Below, in pieces: positions 50,813 to 62,100 of a DNA stretch of 64,000 nt; position 1 is the first letter of the stretch, and every line of letters begins with the position of its first letter. Origin of the DNA: Chaetorhynchus papuensis (Eukaryota > Chordata > Aves > Passeriformes > Rhipiduridae); NCBI GenBank assembly GCA_013396525.1, contig VWYX01000124.1, positions 598,052-662,051 of the forward strand, read 5' to 3'. A program made the translations under genes and the position numbers. The notes beneath the pieces are model-generated. The model saw only the letters and a list, made by a program, of their open reading frames with translations. It made no database searches and was not told the origin of the DNA.

Positions 50813-52348
50813 AGTGCAACCAACCAGGTAAAACACTCGGTCTCAAAATATACAAGAGTATAATTTAGCTTTCACTGCTTGAATTGCTCTGTGGTATTTT
50901 TATTTTCCCTCATTTTATTAACTCACCAGACCTTCTATATTAAATGGAGAAAAGAAGTTGCTTGCAGACTAATGAACAAGCCATGCCAAGTACAAACTTA
51001 CAAAAGGGTTACTCATTTAACTGGTTCATATTCATCAGGAAACCATGGCTATGTTCTTATTAGCAGTCAGTTGTTCATACTTTAATAAACTACTCATCAG
51101 AGTTGATCTGAAACACAACTTTCCATTCTTATTCTGTCATGCTCTGAGCAATGCTTAGAACATAATTCCAGCCTCTCAGTCATGGAGTTGTTCTAACATA
51201 CAACAGACAATCAGGGTCATCAAAGCTAGAGACAATGGTGTACAATGGAACCCGACTCTGAACTCATATAATAAAACTCTCTGCTATTACACATGCCAAT
51301 TAGAAGTTGTTAAATACCGCGGATCACAGCTCTTATTATAATGGGTTTTCAGTACATGGGAAGACATCTGGGGAGACCAGAGATGATTTTGGTGGGTGGA
51401 GATTTTTTTGTATTTGTCCGATATTAATACAAATAGGTTAACACAAGTAGTTAATAAAAGATTTTCCTGTGTTGATATTAGCTTTTCTCTGTGTGCTTTC
51501 ACAGATGTTAGAAAAGAGCTCTACTAATAACATCCTTTTTGCCTGGGACTCCATTCTTTTTCATCATCTCAAACCAAAACGGGTCCCTTAGCTGCCATAA
51601 ACCTGAATGCAGCGCTTGACTTTGAAAACCACTTTTAAGGCTCTGCTGTTGTAGAGAATTAAAGACCAATCAGCTTTTTGTAGGCCAGCATGTTTATCTG
51701 TGCTTTTCAGCAACTCAGAACTCCATATGGTTTTCCTTCATGATATTTTATAGAGCTGTTTTTGAACTCTTCATCTTGAGATTAAAACCAAAGTTTAGCC
51801 AAACTACACTAACTAGTTTTTTTTTGCCAGCTGTGCCGTGGCGAAATGCTCTATAGGACTGATATCTGCTCCTTTCATTTGCACTTAGTACTTCTATGTA
51901 CTAAACATGTAGAAAATGACCTCATCAAAAGAGGTCTGGCATTCCCACAAGGCTTTTGAAGACTTTCAAAACATAGGCATATGTTTTTCTGATACATATT
52001 TTGTGCCAGAAAGGGTGTAATGAGTCATCACCTCTGCAATATTTAATACCTCAATTAATGTAAAGCCTCTTTCAACCTTTTTGCTGCTAGTAAACCTGTT
52101 ACACTTTTAAATATAATATTTATCTGATCAACATTGCCAAAATATGCTACTTAGTCAGCAATGTGAGTGTGTTTCTTCTAACTGGTCACTCTGAAAACAC
52201 TTATGGTTTTTAGTGACTGACCATTAAAAAGTTCTATACATAAGTTTCTTGACCTTAGCATGGAGTAGCAACAACAGTAATAATTAATATGCAATAATTA
52301 AACACAGAAACTCAAAATGCAAAAATGCCCTATGCCTACTGATAATGA

Positions 52349-52405
52349 CTTGAAATTAGTGGGAGATTGTTTTCCTGACTTCAGCGAGCATTCGGTCAGG
52401 CCAAA
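52349..52405. repeat. Relic of the palindromic dispersed element (copy 6)
   Basis: The segment has ATTAGTGGGAGATTGTTTTC, then CTGACTTCAGCGAGCATTCG and GTCAGGCC. This follows the order seen in other copies: TGGGA, a T-rich middle, TGACTTCA, then (GGAT)CAGGCC. It ends about 70 bases before the LTR at 52473. Confidence 0.5.
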
Positions 52406-52568
52406 GGAAAAAGGCGTTTGCTTCTTGCGTGTGAGGTTGTCGTTATGTATCCCAAAAACATGTCACAGCAGCTGTGGCCCCCCAGCCTCAAGGGGAACGC
52501 AAGAGTCGTAGATACTTGTGGTCGGAAAGAATGACAGAAGTCAGACGGACTGCAAGAGCTAACAAAGT

Positions 52569-52574
52569 TTTATT
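52569..52574 (-). promoter_or_regulatory. LTR polyadenylation signal (AATAAA)
   Basis: On the minus strand ACTAATAAAACTTTG contains AATAAA about 265 bases downstream of the TATA box and about 95 bases before the LTR 3' end, as expected for the R/U5 border of a retroviral LTR. Confidence 0.5.
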
Positions 52575-52676
52575 AGTAAATGTCACATTTGACGTGGACC
52601 TTGGTATGTTAGCCCCTGACCTCCCGGGATAAGCATGCGGCAGTGGGTTTTGGATGAAGGGGTAAAGTGAACAGGC

Positions 52677-52725
52677 AGAGAGAGAGAGAGAGATGAATGA
52701 GAGGGAATGAGAGAGAGAGAGAGAG
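52677..52725. repeat. Two (GA)n runs inside the LTR
   Basis: GAGAGA runs at 52677-52693 and 52709-52725 are separated by ATGAATGAGAGGGAAT. They lie between the TATA box and the polyadenylation signal of the LTR, so they would be transcribed as (UC)n from the minus strand. Confidence 0.9.
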
Positions 52726-52836
52726 TGAACGGATGGCAGAAAGGGAGAGAGATCACCAGTCCTGGCTCCAACATTAACCCATCTGGGGTGATCATGGTCC
52801 TTGGGCACACACACACCTGGGCTTTGTGGGTTGCTT

Positions 52837-52843
52837 TTTTATA
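52837..52843 (-). promoter_or_regulatory. LTR TATA box
   Basis: The minus strand reads ATCTATAAAAAAGC here, a good TATA box inside the proposed LTR and about 245 bases from its 5' end. A transcript would run leftwards through the (GA)n runs to the AATAAA signal. Confidence 0.45.
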
Positions 52844-53089
52844 GATAAATTTTCCCCAACCTAGATATAAGTCTCTTGCTTTCTTTTCAGGGATCTTTGG
52901 TGGTCTTGATCCCCCCCTACCCTCCTGCACTGTGTTGTCCAGGAACTAGAACAAGGATATTTGTCCCAGAAAAGTGATATTCTACCTCCATATGACCTCA
53001 TTCTTCAGCCACATCCTCGTCTTTGTCACGGTGTGTTATTACCGTTGATCCTTGTTTGGCTCCAGCTATCAGTGTTTGAGACATACACA

Positions 53090-56000
53090 TACAGCAAATA
53101 GTTGGTTTCTCAACACTAAATTTGTAGTTCACCTGCTTGAAATATCTGTCCGAAAGCTAATTTCCATACCCTGAAGGAGCTGAAATCTTGAGTAGTCATT
53201 TTATTTGTTCACTGTGGGCTGGTTGGTGACAAATCCCCCCCATATTAAAGGATTTACCTATCAGAGCTCATTGTGCAATAAACAAGATTTCAACTTCAAA
53301 AGTTCAAATGTTTTTATGCATGCACTAGCATTTAAAATTGAAATAATTCATTTTCTTATACTGTTCACAGTTCACAGAGTGCCATGGTAATGTGGCTATA
53401 TAATTACTAATGTGATGCAATTTTGTGCATAAAAGTCTCTTTCAGTTTTTCACTGCCTGTTTAATCAGCTGCTCAAAATCACCCATGACTTGAACTTCAG
53501 GATTTTGTAAGACAAATATCTGGAAAAAGGGGATATGTACACATTTCGGATAACAAAATAGCATTGTCTACCACACAAATCATCTGTTCTTAAATATGTG
53601 CCCCTTCATTTCTTAGGTGAAAATCATAATGATTCCATAGCCTGTGTAATGAACTTGAGCATTTGGGGTACACCTGGAAATAAACAGTCAAAGTATTACA
53701 GTGGTTATTTCACTGACCCTCTTAACAGGAATAGGAACACCAAAATCAAAAGTAATTTATATGAGAGCAGTACTTGTTACCAACATTTCTATGGGTAAAG
53801 AAAAGCTCTTGTCTGAAGGACTTGGCATTTCAGCTTTTCACATTTCATCTCTATTATTATTGAATACATTTATGCACTGAGTAATATCTCTTTCCCACAT
53901 TGCATCTACACATTTCCATGAGTACTGCCTTGCTTTCTGCAATGGTGATCAGTATGGCTGTAATTTTGCTTATGCTGAAACAAAACCTCCTGCAGCATTT
54001 AGCAAATTTTTGCATTGTCGAAAGTAGATCTCCGACATTAACTAAATTACTTTTTCTGTCATGTTTTGGAATGCTGCTGTTCGAAAAGCTAGCAAAACTG
54101 TTGAGGTGCTGCCTGCCTGGCAGAAAAGCAATTCTTAATTCAGTTGCAGATTTGATAAAACTACTACTTTCTAGTATTCCATTGTTCCATTATATCAATG
54201 TTATTATACCTCTCATCAAACTTCAAGACCACAGCTTGGGAAATAGGTTTTGAACATTATTTATCACTGCATCAAATAAATGAAATTCAAGATGAGCCTT
54301 TATCTTAATTTCTATAAGATTTGCTCTGGTATTTTCATGAGACCTGTAATAATTTAGGCAAGCCTAATGAACAACTGTGATTATGGAGCTTTGTCCTCTT
54401 TCCCGACCTGTGTTGTGTGTGCCATAGCAACGTGCCTATAGTTATAAATGCTCTGAAATCACAACAACAAGTGAAACCTGAACAGAAACAACTTTCTGGT
54501 GCCAGGATAAGCATTATTATTAGATAAGGAAAATGAGTGTTTTACCTTCTATTGAAGCCCTAACCTACAGTATCCTATTCACCAGTCGTATGCATGCTGC
54601 GTAGACCACAGATCCATACAGTATTTGTTCCTCAGATGTCAGATGCAAAAAACAAAGACAGATTGCAGCTACAACCACGCATGACATGTTAGGCACTGTG
54701 GGTAATGAATTGCCCTGGAGGGTGTCAATAGAGCAATCGGTATTTGCAGTCCCAGTATCTGAACAGCAGCACTGTTCTGGATTACGCCAGTTTTCTGGTA
54801 TTACATGGATGGCAGGTCAATGGAAAAATCAATGCAAATTTGGCTTAGTTTGTCAACAATGTGAATTTCTCCTTTCCCCCCTCTGCTTTCTGTACACACA
54901 TTTAAAATCTAGGGCAATAATAAGTTTAGTAATTGTTTGGTCTGTGCAATATTGTATGGTCAATTTTGAAGACCTACAAGGAAAAGTAAAGCTCTGAGGT
55001 CCATTTTCCCCTAGATATGATCATGGTGAAGTGCTCTGTTTTGAAGTTTTGCTTTCTGTATTACATTCAGCCACACTGGATAGCAGTGAGTCCTTTTTAA
55101 AGACAGGTCCATGGTCCTGTAAGAGTTAACTTCTCTCCATTTCATCCACTGTGCACAGAAAACTATCTTCGTTACGTGAACTCTGAACTACTTCAGGGAA
55201 AAGAATGCACTCTATAGGTAAGGATTAAAAAAATTATCATTTCTGCCCAGCCAGTCAATCAGTATTAGAAACAGATAAATACAGACTCTTACGATACTGC
55301 AGGAAGCTATCATATGATGGAGAAAAGCCAGTGGTTGTTTTTCAATTCTTAATTCTTAAAATATGTTCCAGACAGAACAGTTAATGCTCAGGAGAAAAAT
55401 AAAGAAATAGGTTAGCAGAGACGAGCAGTGATAGAGAAACTAAATATTTCCATCATCAGTTGTAGGTGACCCTTTCAAAACAACACACTCCAGCAACAGG
55501 GGGTCTTGCACATGTTTCTGCAAGCTCACTTAATTAAAACAGGAAAGTTATAATTTTGAAAGGGTAATCAATGATTCTGCTTCCAAAGTGGAATGGCTAA
55601 TTCCTGACAGCTTGTCCTCAGCCAGGGCACACGTGTTGGCTATGGTCAGCACATATGCCTCTGCTTCCATGGAGGTTATGTAGGATTGTCATGGTGAGTC
55701 CAGAAAACAAGGGACATTTTTGGTCATGCAGCTGTCAAGTCATCACATTGTCCAGCTGACTTCAAATCCGTTTCTCAGCTTCTCTTTTAGGAGATGTATC
55801 TTGTGCGTTTGACCATGAACAGAAGGAACGAGTGTAGCAGAGGTCAGCAAATAGCATGAGCATGCAGGAGGTAACAAGTGACTAAAAGAGGTTAAAGAAT
55901 GCAATTTGGACCAGTGGAGTTTTGACAAAATGTTAAAAACAGGAAGTAGGTCATACAAAAGTTTCTAATGCCCTATGGAAAGCCCAAACAGAGGCTTGTC

Positions 56001-58225
56001 TGTATTCCCCACAACACAGAGCAGCACAACATACAGAAGGAAAGCTTCAGTGATTTATAGGAATTTACACCTGTTGGGCACTTGGCTTGACATTAGACAA
56101 AAGTTATATTCTACGACCCGGCTTCCTATTGCCCCATCAAGACACCCCTAGACAGTGTTGTCTGAGTTCTGGTTTTTTGCAAATTAAAAATCTTCACCAC
56201 ATGCAGAACAGATCTTTCTCAGCTGTCCTTTCCTTTCCAAGCTCCACCCTTCTTTGAGTTTCAGCTTGTTTTAAGGGTCAGTGTAAACAGACATTTAAAC
56301 CAGTAACAGGTGTTCCCAGAGAGGCATGTTTTTGTTTCATTCCAGGAGGATGAGGTTTGTGACCGTCCGCGTTTCCTTCCCTTATATGAACAGGACCTTC
56401 CAGGCAGAAAAGTTGTACTGAGCCAGTGTCAGCCAGCAAAAGCAAAATTCACTAAGGGGATACACAGTATCACCCCCAAGGTCCTTGCAGAGAATACTGA
56501 GATGGGTCATGAAAAATACTGGCCTGACATCTGCAGCCTCCCACGTGGACAGTGCATGCTATGTGCTCCACAGGCAAATCTCATATGAACAGGAACAGGC
56601 TAATATTCCCCTAAATCTCCTCTCTCCTGCAGTATTCAGCAACAATTGCACTTCCATCTGTCTCTTGTCTGTCTGTATAGTACCAACACCAAGACTATAA
56701 CAGGCAACTGGTATCCATGAGGCCAGTTTTCCTTTCTTTGTGCCAGAAAAAACCCAAGGTTTTTATTAAAAACAGGAAGGGGGATGGGGGCACAGCTAAG
56801 AAAAATGTTGTGACCAAATATAGGTTGGGTAAAATAAGGGTGAGAAAGAAGTGGTTGTCATTAAACTATTGATTCTCCTGGGGTTTTAACATTTCCTTGA
56901 TTGTATCATGAGAAATTCCATCTTTGATCTGAGAATAACTGTTGATCTGCAAATCCACATGCTCCACAGAAAATAAAAGAACAAAAATCCTGTATATGAC
57001 ACTTGAGTTGAGACACTTTCAGCAAACTGCTCTGTCCTCCCCAGTATTTTATACAAAAAGTCTTGATGAGGTCTTCCTCCCATCGTCTTCCTCAAATAGG
57101 ACTAATCCTTACCCTGAGCACTTGGCCATATTCCACCATCGCCACTGACCCCAGTGACCTTTATTTAAGTCAACAGGCTTGTTGCTGAAAGCACAATCTC
57201 TGTGCAATTGCCATTATTTTTGAACTTTCCACTTTCCCTCATCACTTTAAAGATATTTTAATAGCACAATAGCTATGTTCCTCTGCAGGAAAACCAGGCT
57301 GTCTCCTTCAATTGGTCCGGATACTTTTGGGAGTTCCTCTCAGAGATCTTCTGCAGATGTGAGCTCAGCTACTAAGAATGGCTGGGCATGGCCCCAAGTT
57401 TTCAGCTCAGCATATGACCCTTCCCAGAGAGAAGACCTCCAGCCTGTGTCCCAGGCCACATATCTCCCGCTAGCACAAACCAGTACAAATGCGCTCTGCC
57501 AAGAGCAAATCCACTGGGACTGATTCCCATCCGCTGCTGGGGTACAAGACTACCTTGTGTGAACTTTGGCTACTAGCCTTTGAAAATTGACTTGACATGC
57601 AGTTTTTACCTAAAAGTCTGACCTAACTTCTTGAAAAATATTTAATGATCCAAACAGCTTGAAATAGAGCCCTGTCCAAATGGCTTACCTAGTAAGAGAA
57701 AAAAAAAAAAGAGAGAAAAAAATGGAGGAGAAAAAAGAAATTGTGTATGACCTATGCATGATTTGTGTTGAAACTGGTTTCTTACCCTCAGACAGCAGGG
57801 AAAAAACAAATCTATTATGTCAGAGAAAAGAGAAGCTGGTTCTCTGCTTTGATTCAGGCCAGATCCAAATGAGTCTAGAAGTTTCCAGGAAAGCTCTTGC
57901 TGGCACTGATCTCATGTCTTCAGGTTTTAGTGTATATGGCTCACAAAATCTTCCTCTTGTGGAGAAAGATCATGTTCTTGGGAGAATTACAATAATTCTT
58001 GTAATGAAAACAAAGAATGTATTTTTGTTTATTTTTCCTAGTGGCCCTGATCCAGCCAGGTTTTGCGTGCTACTAACAGATGTTTCTCGTGAGTGACCCA
58101 ACATCTGGCACAAAGGTCTTCTGTTGTAATTGTTATAATGAAAACACAAAAGACTGTAGCATTACACACCAAGAACTGCATTTTTTTAATGGGTCTCCTA
58201 CTTTGAAGTCATGAATGTGTACTCT
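53090..58225. other. Unique AT-rich non-coding sequence
   Basis: No gene was recognised. The frame 53900-54253 (117 codons, hydrophobic) is uninterrupted, but I know no family match. Pyrimidine-rich acceptor-like sites end at 56345 and 57288 on the plus strand, without a clear coding exon after either. The frame 57680-58096 starts in an A/G-rich low-complexity stretch. An X-box-like site at 54418 is listed separately. Confidence 0.6.
54418..54431. promoter_or_regulatory. RFX-type X-box-like motif
   Basis: TGTGCCATAGCAAC matches the palindromic X-box GTTGCCATGGCAAC at 11 of 14 positions, with the right half AGCAAC intact. RFX factors bind such sites in cilia-gene promoters and neural enhancers. 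No CpG island or start site is next to it, so a distal element or a chance match is more likely than a promoter. Confidence 0.3.
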
Positions 58226-58300
58226 GGATTTGGTCCAAAGCTTTTGGAAGTCAACAGAAACTTTCATCGATTTCAATGGGTTTGAGTCTGTCCTTTTACG
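58226..58300. repeat. Relic of the palindromic dispersed element (copy 7)
   Basis: GGATTTGGTCCAAAGCTTTT is followed by GGAAGTCAACAGAAACTTTC and ATCGATTTCAATGGGTTTG. The arms GAAGTCAA and the TTGACTTC-like segment face each other across a short middle, as in copies 1 and 4. This copy keeps extra flanking sequence that may help define the full element. Confidence 0.55.
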
Positions 58301-58909
58301 AACCACTGCATCTAAATGAACAAAGACAAAAAGAAAGCTGCTGAACTCTTTTTTTTTTACAAAAACAGTGCTCTTTAATTTATTTTAGTAAGAAATCACT
58401 TTGTCTTTTTTGATTTGCAAATTTTGCTCACAAGTTTTACTTCAAAATCTTGTTAGAAATTAACACAAATCACAAATCACTTTAGATATGCTCATTAGAT
58501 AGGCAATGAAGAATTTATGTGAGCGAAAGCATTGCAAAATCAAGATAAATTGCGATCTTTTTGGAACAGTTTGGAATCAGAGAATAATCTCTGTTGCAGT
58601 GTCAGATAAATCTTTCTACTGCAGAAACAAGTTCTAATATCTCTCTACTTAAAACATGGATCTTCTCATGGAGATGAAGGTCTAGTGTCAGTTGTCCATG
58701 ATCTTCAGAGGCAGGATGCCTCAGAAGTTTGGGATAATATTCAATTATTCTTTTTTTTTAATGTCAAATATTATTCTCATGTGCACTGGAGAGAACCCTA
58801 CCCTGACTTTCCTGTATTTATAGATTAATTTATGAATATAAATATAATCCTGCTAAATGTAGTTATTTTATTTCTTCTTAAAAAGAAGAAAAGAAGGGTG
58901 GAAAAAAAT

Positions 58910-58935
58910 AGGAAGGAAAAGGAAGAAAGAGAGAG

Positions 58936-58994
<59 letters not shown>

Positions 58995-59019
58995 AAAAGA
59001 AAGAAAGAAAGAAAGAANA

Positions 59020-59111
<92 letters not shown>

Positions 59112-59148
59112 AAAAGAAAGAAAGAGAGAAAGAAAGAAAGAAAGAAAA
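58910..59148. repeat. Homopurine (AAAG)n microsatellite, about 239 bp
   Basis: All resolved bases are A or G, mostly AAAG units with a few interruptions (AAAAAG, GAGAGA) and one undetermined base at 59018. The long runs of lysine/glutamate/arginine or serine/phenylalanine/leucine in frames covering 58825-59234 are translations of this array, not proteins. Long mirror-symmetric purine tracts can form triplex (H-DNA) and are unstable in length. Confidence 0.97.
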
Positions 59149-62100
59149 TAGAAGAGGAAGATAAGAGGTCCATAAAAGGTAGTTTGACTGACAGCCAGGC
59201 CATGATTCAGGCATGAATCATGATTTACAAGCACTAGAGTACAAAATCTTCACTAATATTAACAAGCATTTTATTTCTAAGTAAATTAACTCTAAGTTCT
59301 CATCAAAAGCTGTTACTAAAGCATATTTTTTTCTTTCTTTGCCTTTCAGAAGCTTTTATGAAAAGTCTCATACACACAAATAGTACATTTCCTTACCTAA
59401 TATAAACACAAAAGACTTTTTGCTTTGGAAACAAATGTAGGGGAACAGCTGTGCTGATGAGCTACTCAGAGCTCCTATTGAATCTGCAGCTGCTTCTCTC
59501 TGTCCTCAGAAAACTCCTGGTTTGATTGACAGATGGAGAGAGAACGACAAGAAGAGGAGACCAGATACCAGTCAGAGTTAAATCAGAGTTGCCTTAAATC
59601 TATGAAAATTACAGCTCTTATTTTTAGGTGCTGATGTGGCAGCCATTTAGTCACAAACTGAAACTTCTGCTGAGCAGGTACAAATCCCTCTTCCAGAATT
59701 TTAAGCCACTTATAATTTATCCAGGTTCGAAACAGTGGGTTCGCACTGCTGTCTTATCAATTTTAACAGATAAGTTTAAAGCAGGAAAGAGTGTTTATTG
59801 ACTCCAATAAAGTTTTGCAGGAATGGGCTATAACAATTAGAAGCTTTTCCCAAGCTCTTTTGCCTTCTTTGCGGGACTGCTTGGTCTTGTGGTTTCATTA
59901 GAAACTTCAGCCATCTAGGCAGGTATATATAAATCAGATGTACTGATTGCTACCAAAACAGTGATTTTGACCTGTTCCAGTCCAAAATGTGCATTGCAGG
60001 TGCTGATTAGGATAACTATGTGTCTCACTGATGTACTCTGTAATAACTGGGGAGATGCAAGCATCATCAGCCTTCATGGCACAGTGGCTAAATCTAGATC
60101 CCCTTCTCCTATTACTTCAGCAAACCATGTACAGGAAGCAGATGTTGTTTGTCATGGAAAAGAGTTTTCAAACATTCAGGTCACAGAGTTTGGACCCTAA
60201 GTAGCATTTATGTCTTTACACAGAGCACATAGACAAGTTTTTGTTTGGCCTTTCAGGTGCTTAACATATATCTAGTGCAAAATGGATTAGGTTTTTTCTC
60301 CCAAAATTTAGGGTCCTAAGTGCCATATTTGGTGCCAAAATAGTTTACTGAATTGCTCTCTTAAGATATGACTTACTTTCTAGAAAGGCAAAAGCATTTA
60401 ATTTTTTGCTTTAGAAGTTACAGTCCTACTACTCCGCCCTGAAAATTGGTATGATTATTATTACACAAATTGGCAGATATACAAGAAGTACAGTGGGTGC
60501 TTAAAAACTTGGAGGCTGCAGTCTAAACTGGGAGGTGAACTGGGAGCACTTCAGAGCTGATGGGTCTGGATAAGGGCCTCGCCTCCAAACCAGAGCAAGC
60601 TTTCTCTCTCCCATCTATTTTCTGTGGGATGGCTACCTGGGAGTGCTGTCTGGATGAGAGCCATCACATGCTTCCACCAGGTTTCTGATTCAGGGCACAC
60701 TGCAGTGCACACCTGCAGTTCTGTTCAGACGCACTCAAAATTGATGTTTTGGCTAAGTTTCAGCTCTGCACTGATAGGTATCTGCCTGACCACCCAGGGA
60801 GAGATCCTGTCACCAGTGGCTTACCACAGCATTGGCACATGAACCTTCCAGTCTGACCTATGGGATGCAGACCTGGTTTGTCTCTGACACCTGTTTCAAT
60901 TTCTCTGCCCTGCATTTAAGAGAAGAACACAATATTTCTTTCCTCCGGCAAGACCAAAAGACCACTCCATTTATTTATTTTTTCCTCTTGATTCACATCA
61001 CTTTCACATGAATCCCTTGATTAGGTTTGGTTGTTTGACTGTTAAAGAAGGTATTTTATTATTACCTTAAGGGAGGGAAAGCTGCCAATGAACATTAAAC
61101 ATGCTGTGGTCCAGTTCTTTCGCAAGAAACCATCATTTGATGCTAACTAACTCACAAGTCAGGTCTGGCCTTAGAATTTCAGTGCTTTAGGCAAGATAGA
61201 TTTGTTGGGTTTTTTTAAAGTTATCTTATTACATGCCCAGTTAAAATATTTTAAAAACTGATAGATATAAATATATGTATTGTGATATGATTGTTTACAG
61301 GTGTTATGCACATACATGCAAACACACACACACACATTATGCCACATGTTTAGTTATCTGAGGCTGCTACATTATAACTGAGGTGCATGCCTTTACCTTT
61401 GCTTCATATTCTTGGATGCCTTTGGACAGGTCTTGGAAATTATACACACATATAAGCAACCTCAGACAGCCGCTGCATTTTTTTTTTCTATGTGACTAGA
61501 AAATATTTTTGTCTTTCTCCCCCAAGGACAGAACATTATCTAAAAAACTGGGTCTAGTTTGCAGCTACACATCATTATCTATACTTCATTACTTAAAAAA
61601 AAATCACTATAATTTTCCAGCCCTGCAGAACCAGAAGTATCAAGTATCTATTCTAGAAAGAATATGTTCCCGGCTTCAGAAGGGTCATAAGACCAGATTT
61701 TCCAAGCACATCAGTGAGTAAAGTAACCATGATTTGTCTGTGTGTATATATACCTACAGTTAGGTAACTTCATAGTCCAATGTGTCATGCCTACTCCACA
61801 TAGTAAAGGGTATGCTGAGAATAAGATTTCTGGATTACTTTCTTGGTTTACAGCAATCTGTATTTCCATTGAGTGTAAAACAAGAAAGTCTTCATGTGGT
61901 CTGAATGTTTCCCAACTGGTTTTATTCTGTAAATAAAAAAGCCCAACATTATACTCTAGACCAAACTCTCTGTGATCTATTTTTGCAGGTTTTATAACTT
62001 TCTGAAAGCCCTCTACAGTCAGTTTTTAGTAACTTTCAAAGATGGAGACAAAGTAAAATTTGGAATCTGTAAAGGGTATCTAAGGAAGAGTTTTTTGCAA

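Larger units (their letters stand above)
43405..52348. other. Unique AT-rich non-coding sequence
   Basis: No gene is established. A plus-strand segment at 49202-49269 and a minus-strand segment ending at 45605 have good splice-site sequences and are discussed as candidates. The frame at 46834-47220 (128 codons) has no recognised domain. Short (CA)n or (TG)n runs occur near 45138 and 48497. A 16-bp perfect palindrome lies at 45765-45780. Confidence 0.6.
52473..53089 (-). mobile_element. Probable solitary retroviral LTR (about 617 bp)
   Basis: Read on the minus strand, the segment starts TGTGTATG at 53089 and ends CCACA at 52473, the TG...CA ends expected of an LTR, with a 4-base inverted match TGTG/CACA. 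A TATA box (TATAAAA) lies at 52843-52837. An AATAAA signal lies at 52574-52569, followed on the minus strand by ACTTTGTTAGC and a CpG-containing U5-like tail. Flanks AGCAGC (52467-52472) and TACAGC (53090-53095) agree at four of six positions and could be an eroded target duplication. Another possible right end is CA at 53115. I see no primer-binding site, gag, pol or env sequence on either side, so it is probably a solo LTR left by recombination. Open frames inside (52488-52814, 52583-52930) are not genes. The identification rests on structure; the family is not assigned. Confidence 0.6.

Noticed and set aside
57289..57358. Possible exon after GTTCCTCTGCAG with GATGTGAGC donor
   Set aside because: Two frames are open, the donor is weak, and neither peptide resembles a known domain on inspection.
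58825..59234. Long frames of K/E/R or S/F/L repeats on both strands
   Set aside because: They are translations of the (AAAG)n microsatellite and include an undetermined base.
59724..59755. AGGTTCGAAAC, another B-box-like match
   Set aside because: No cloverleaf can be drawn and no A box is at the right distance.
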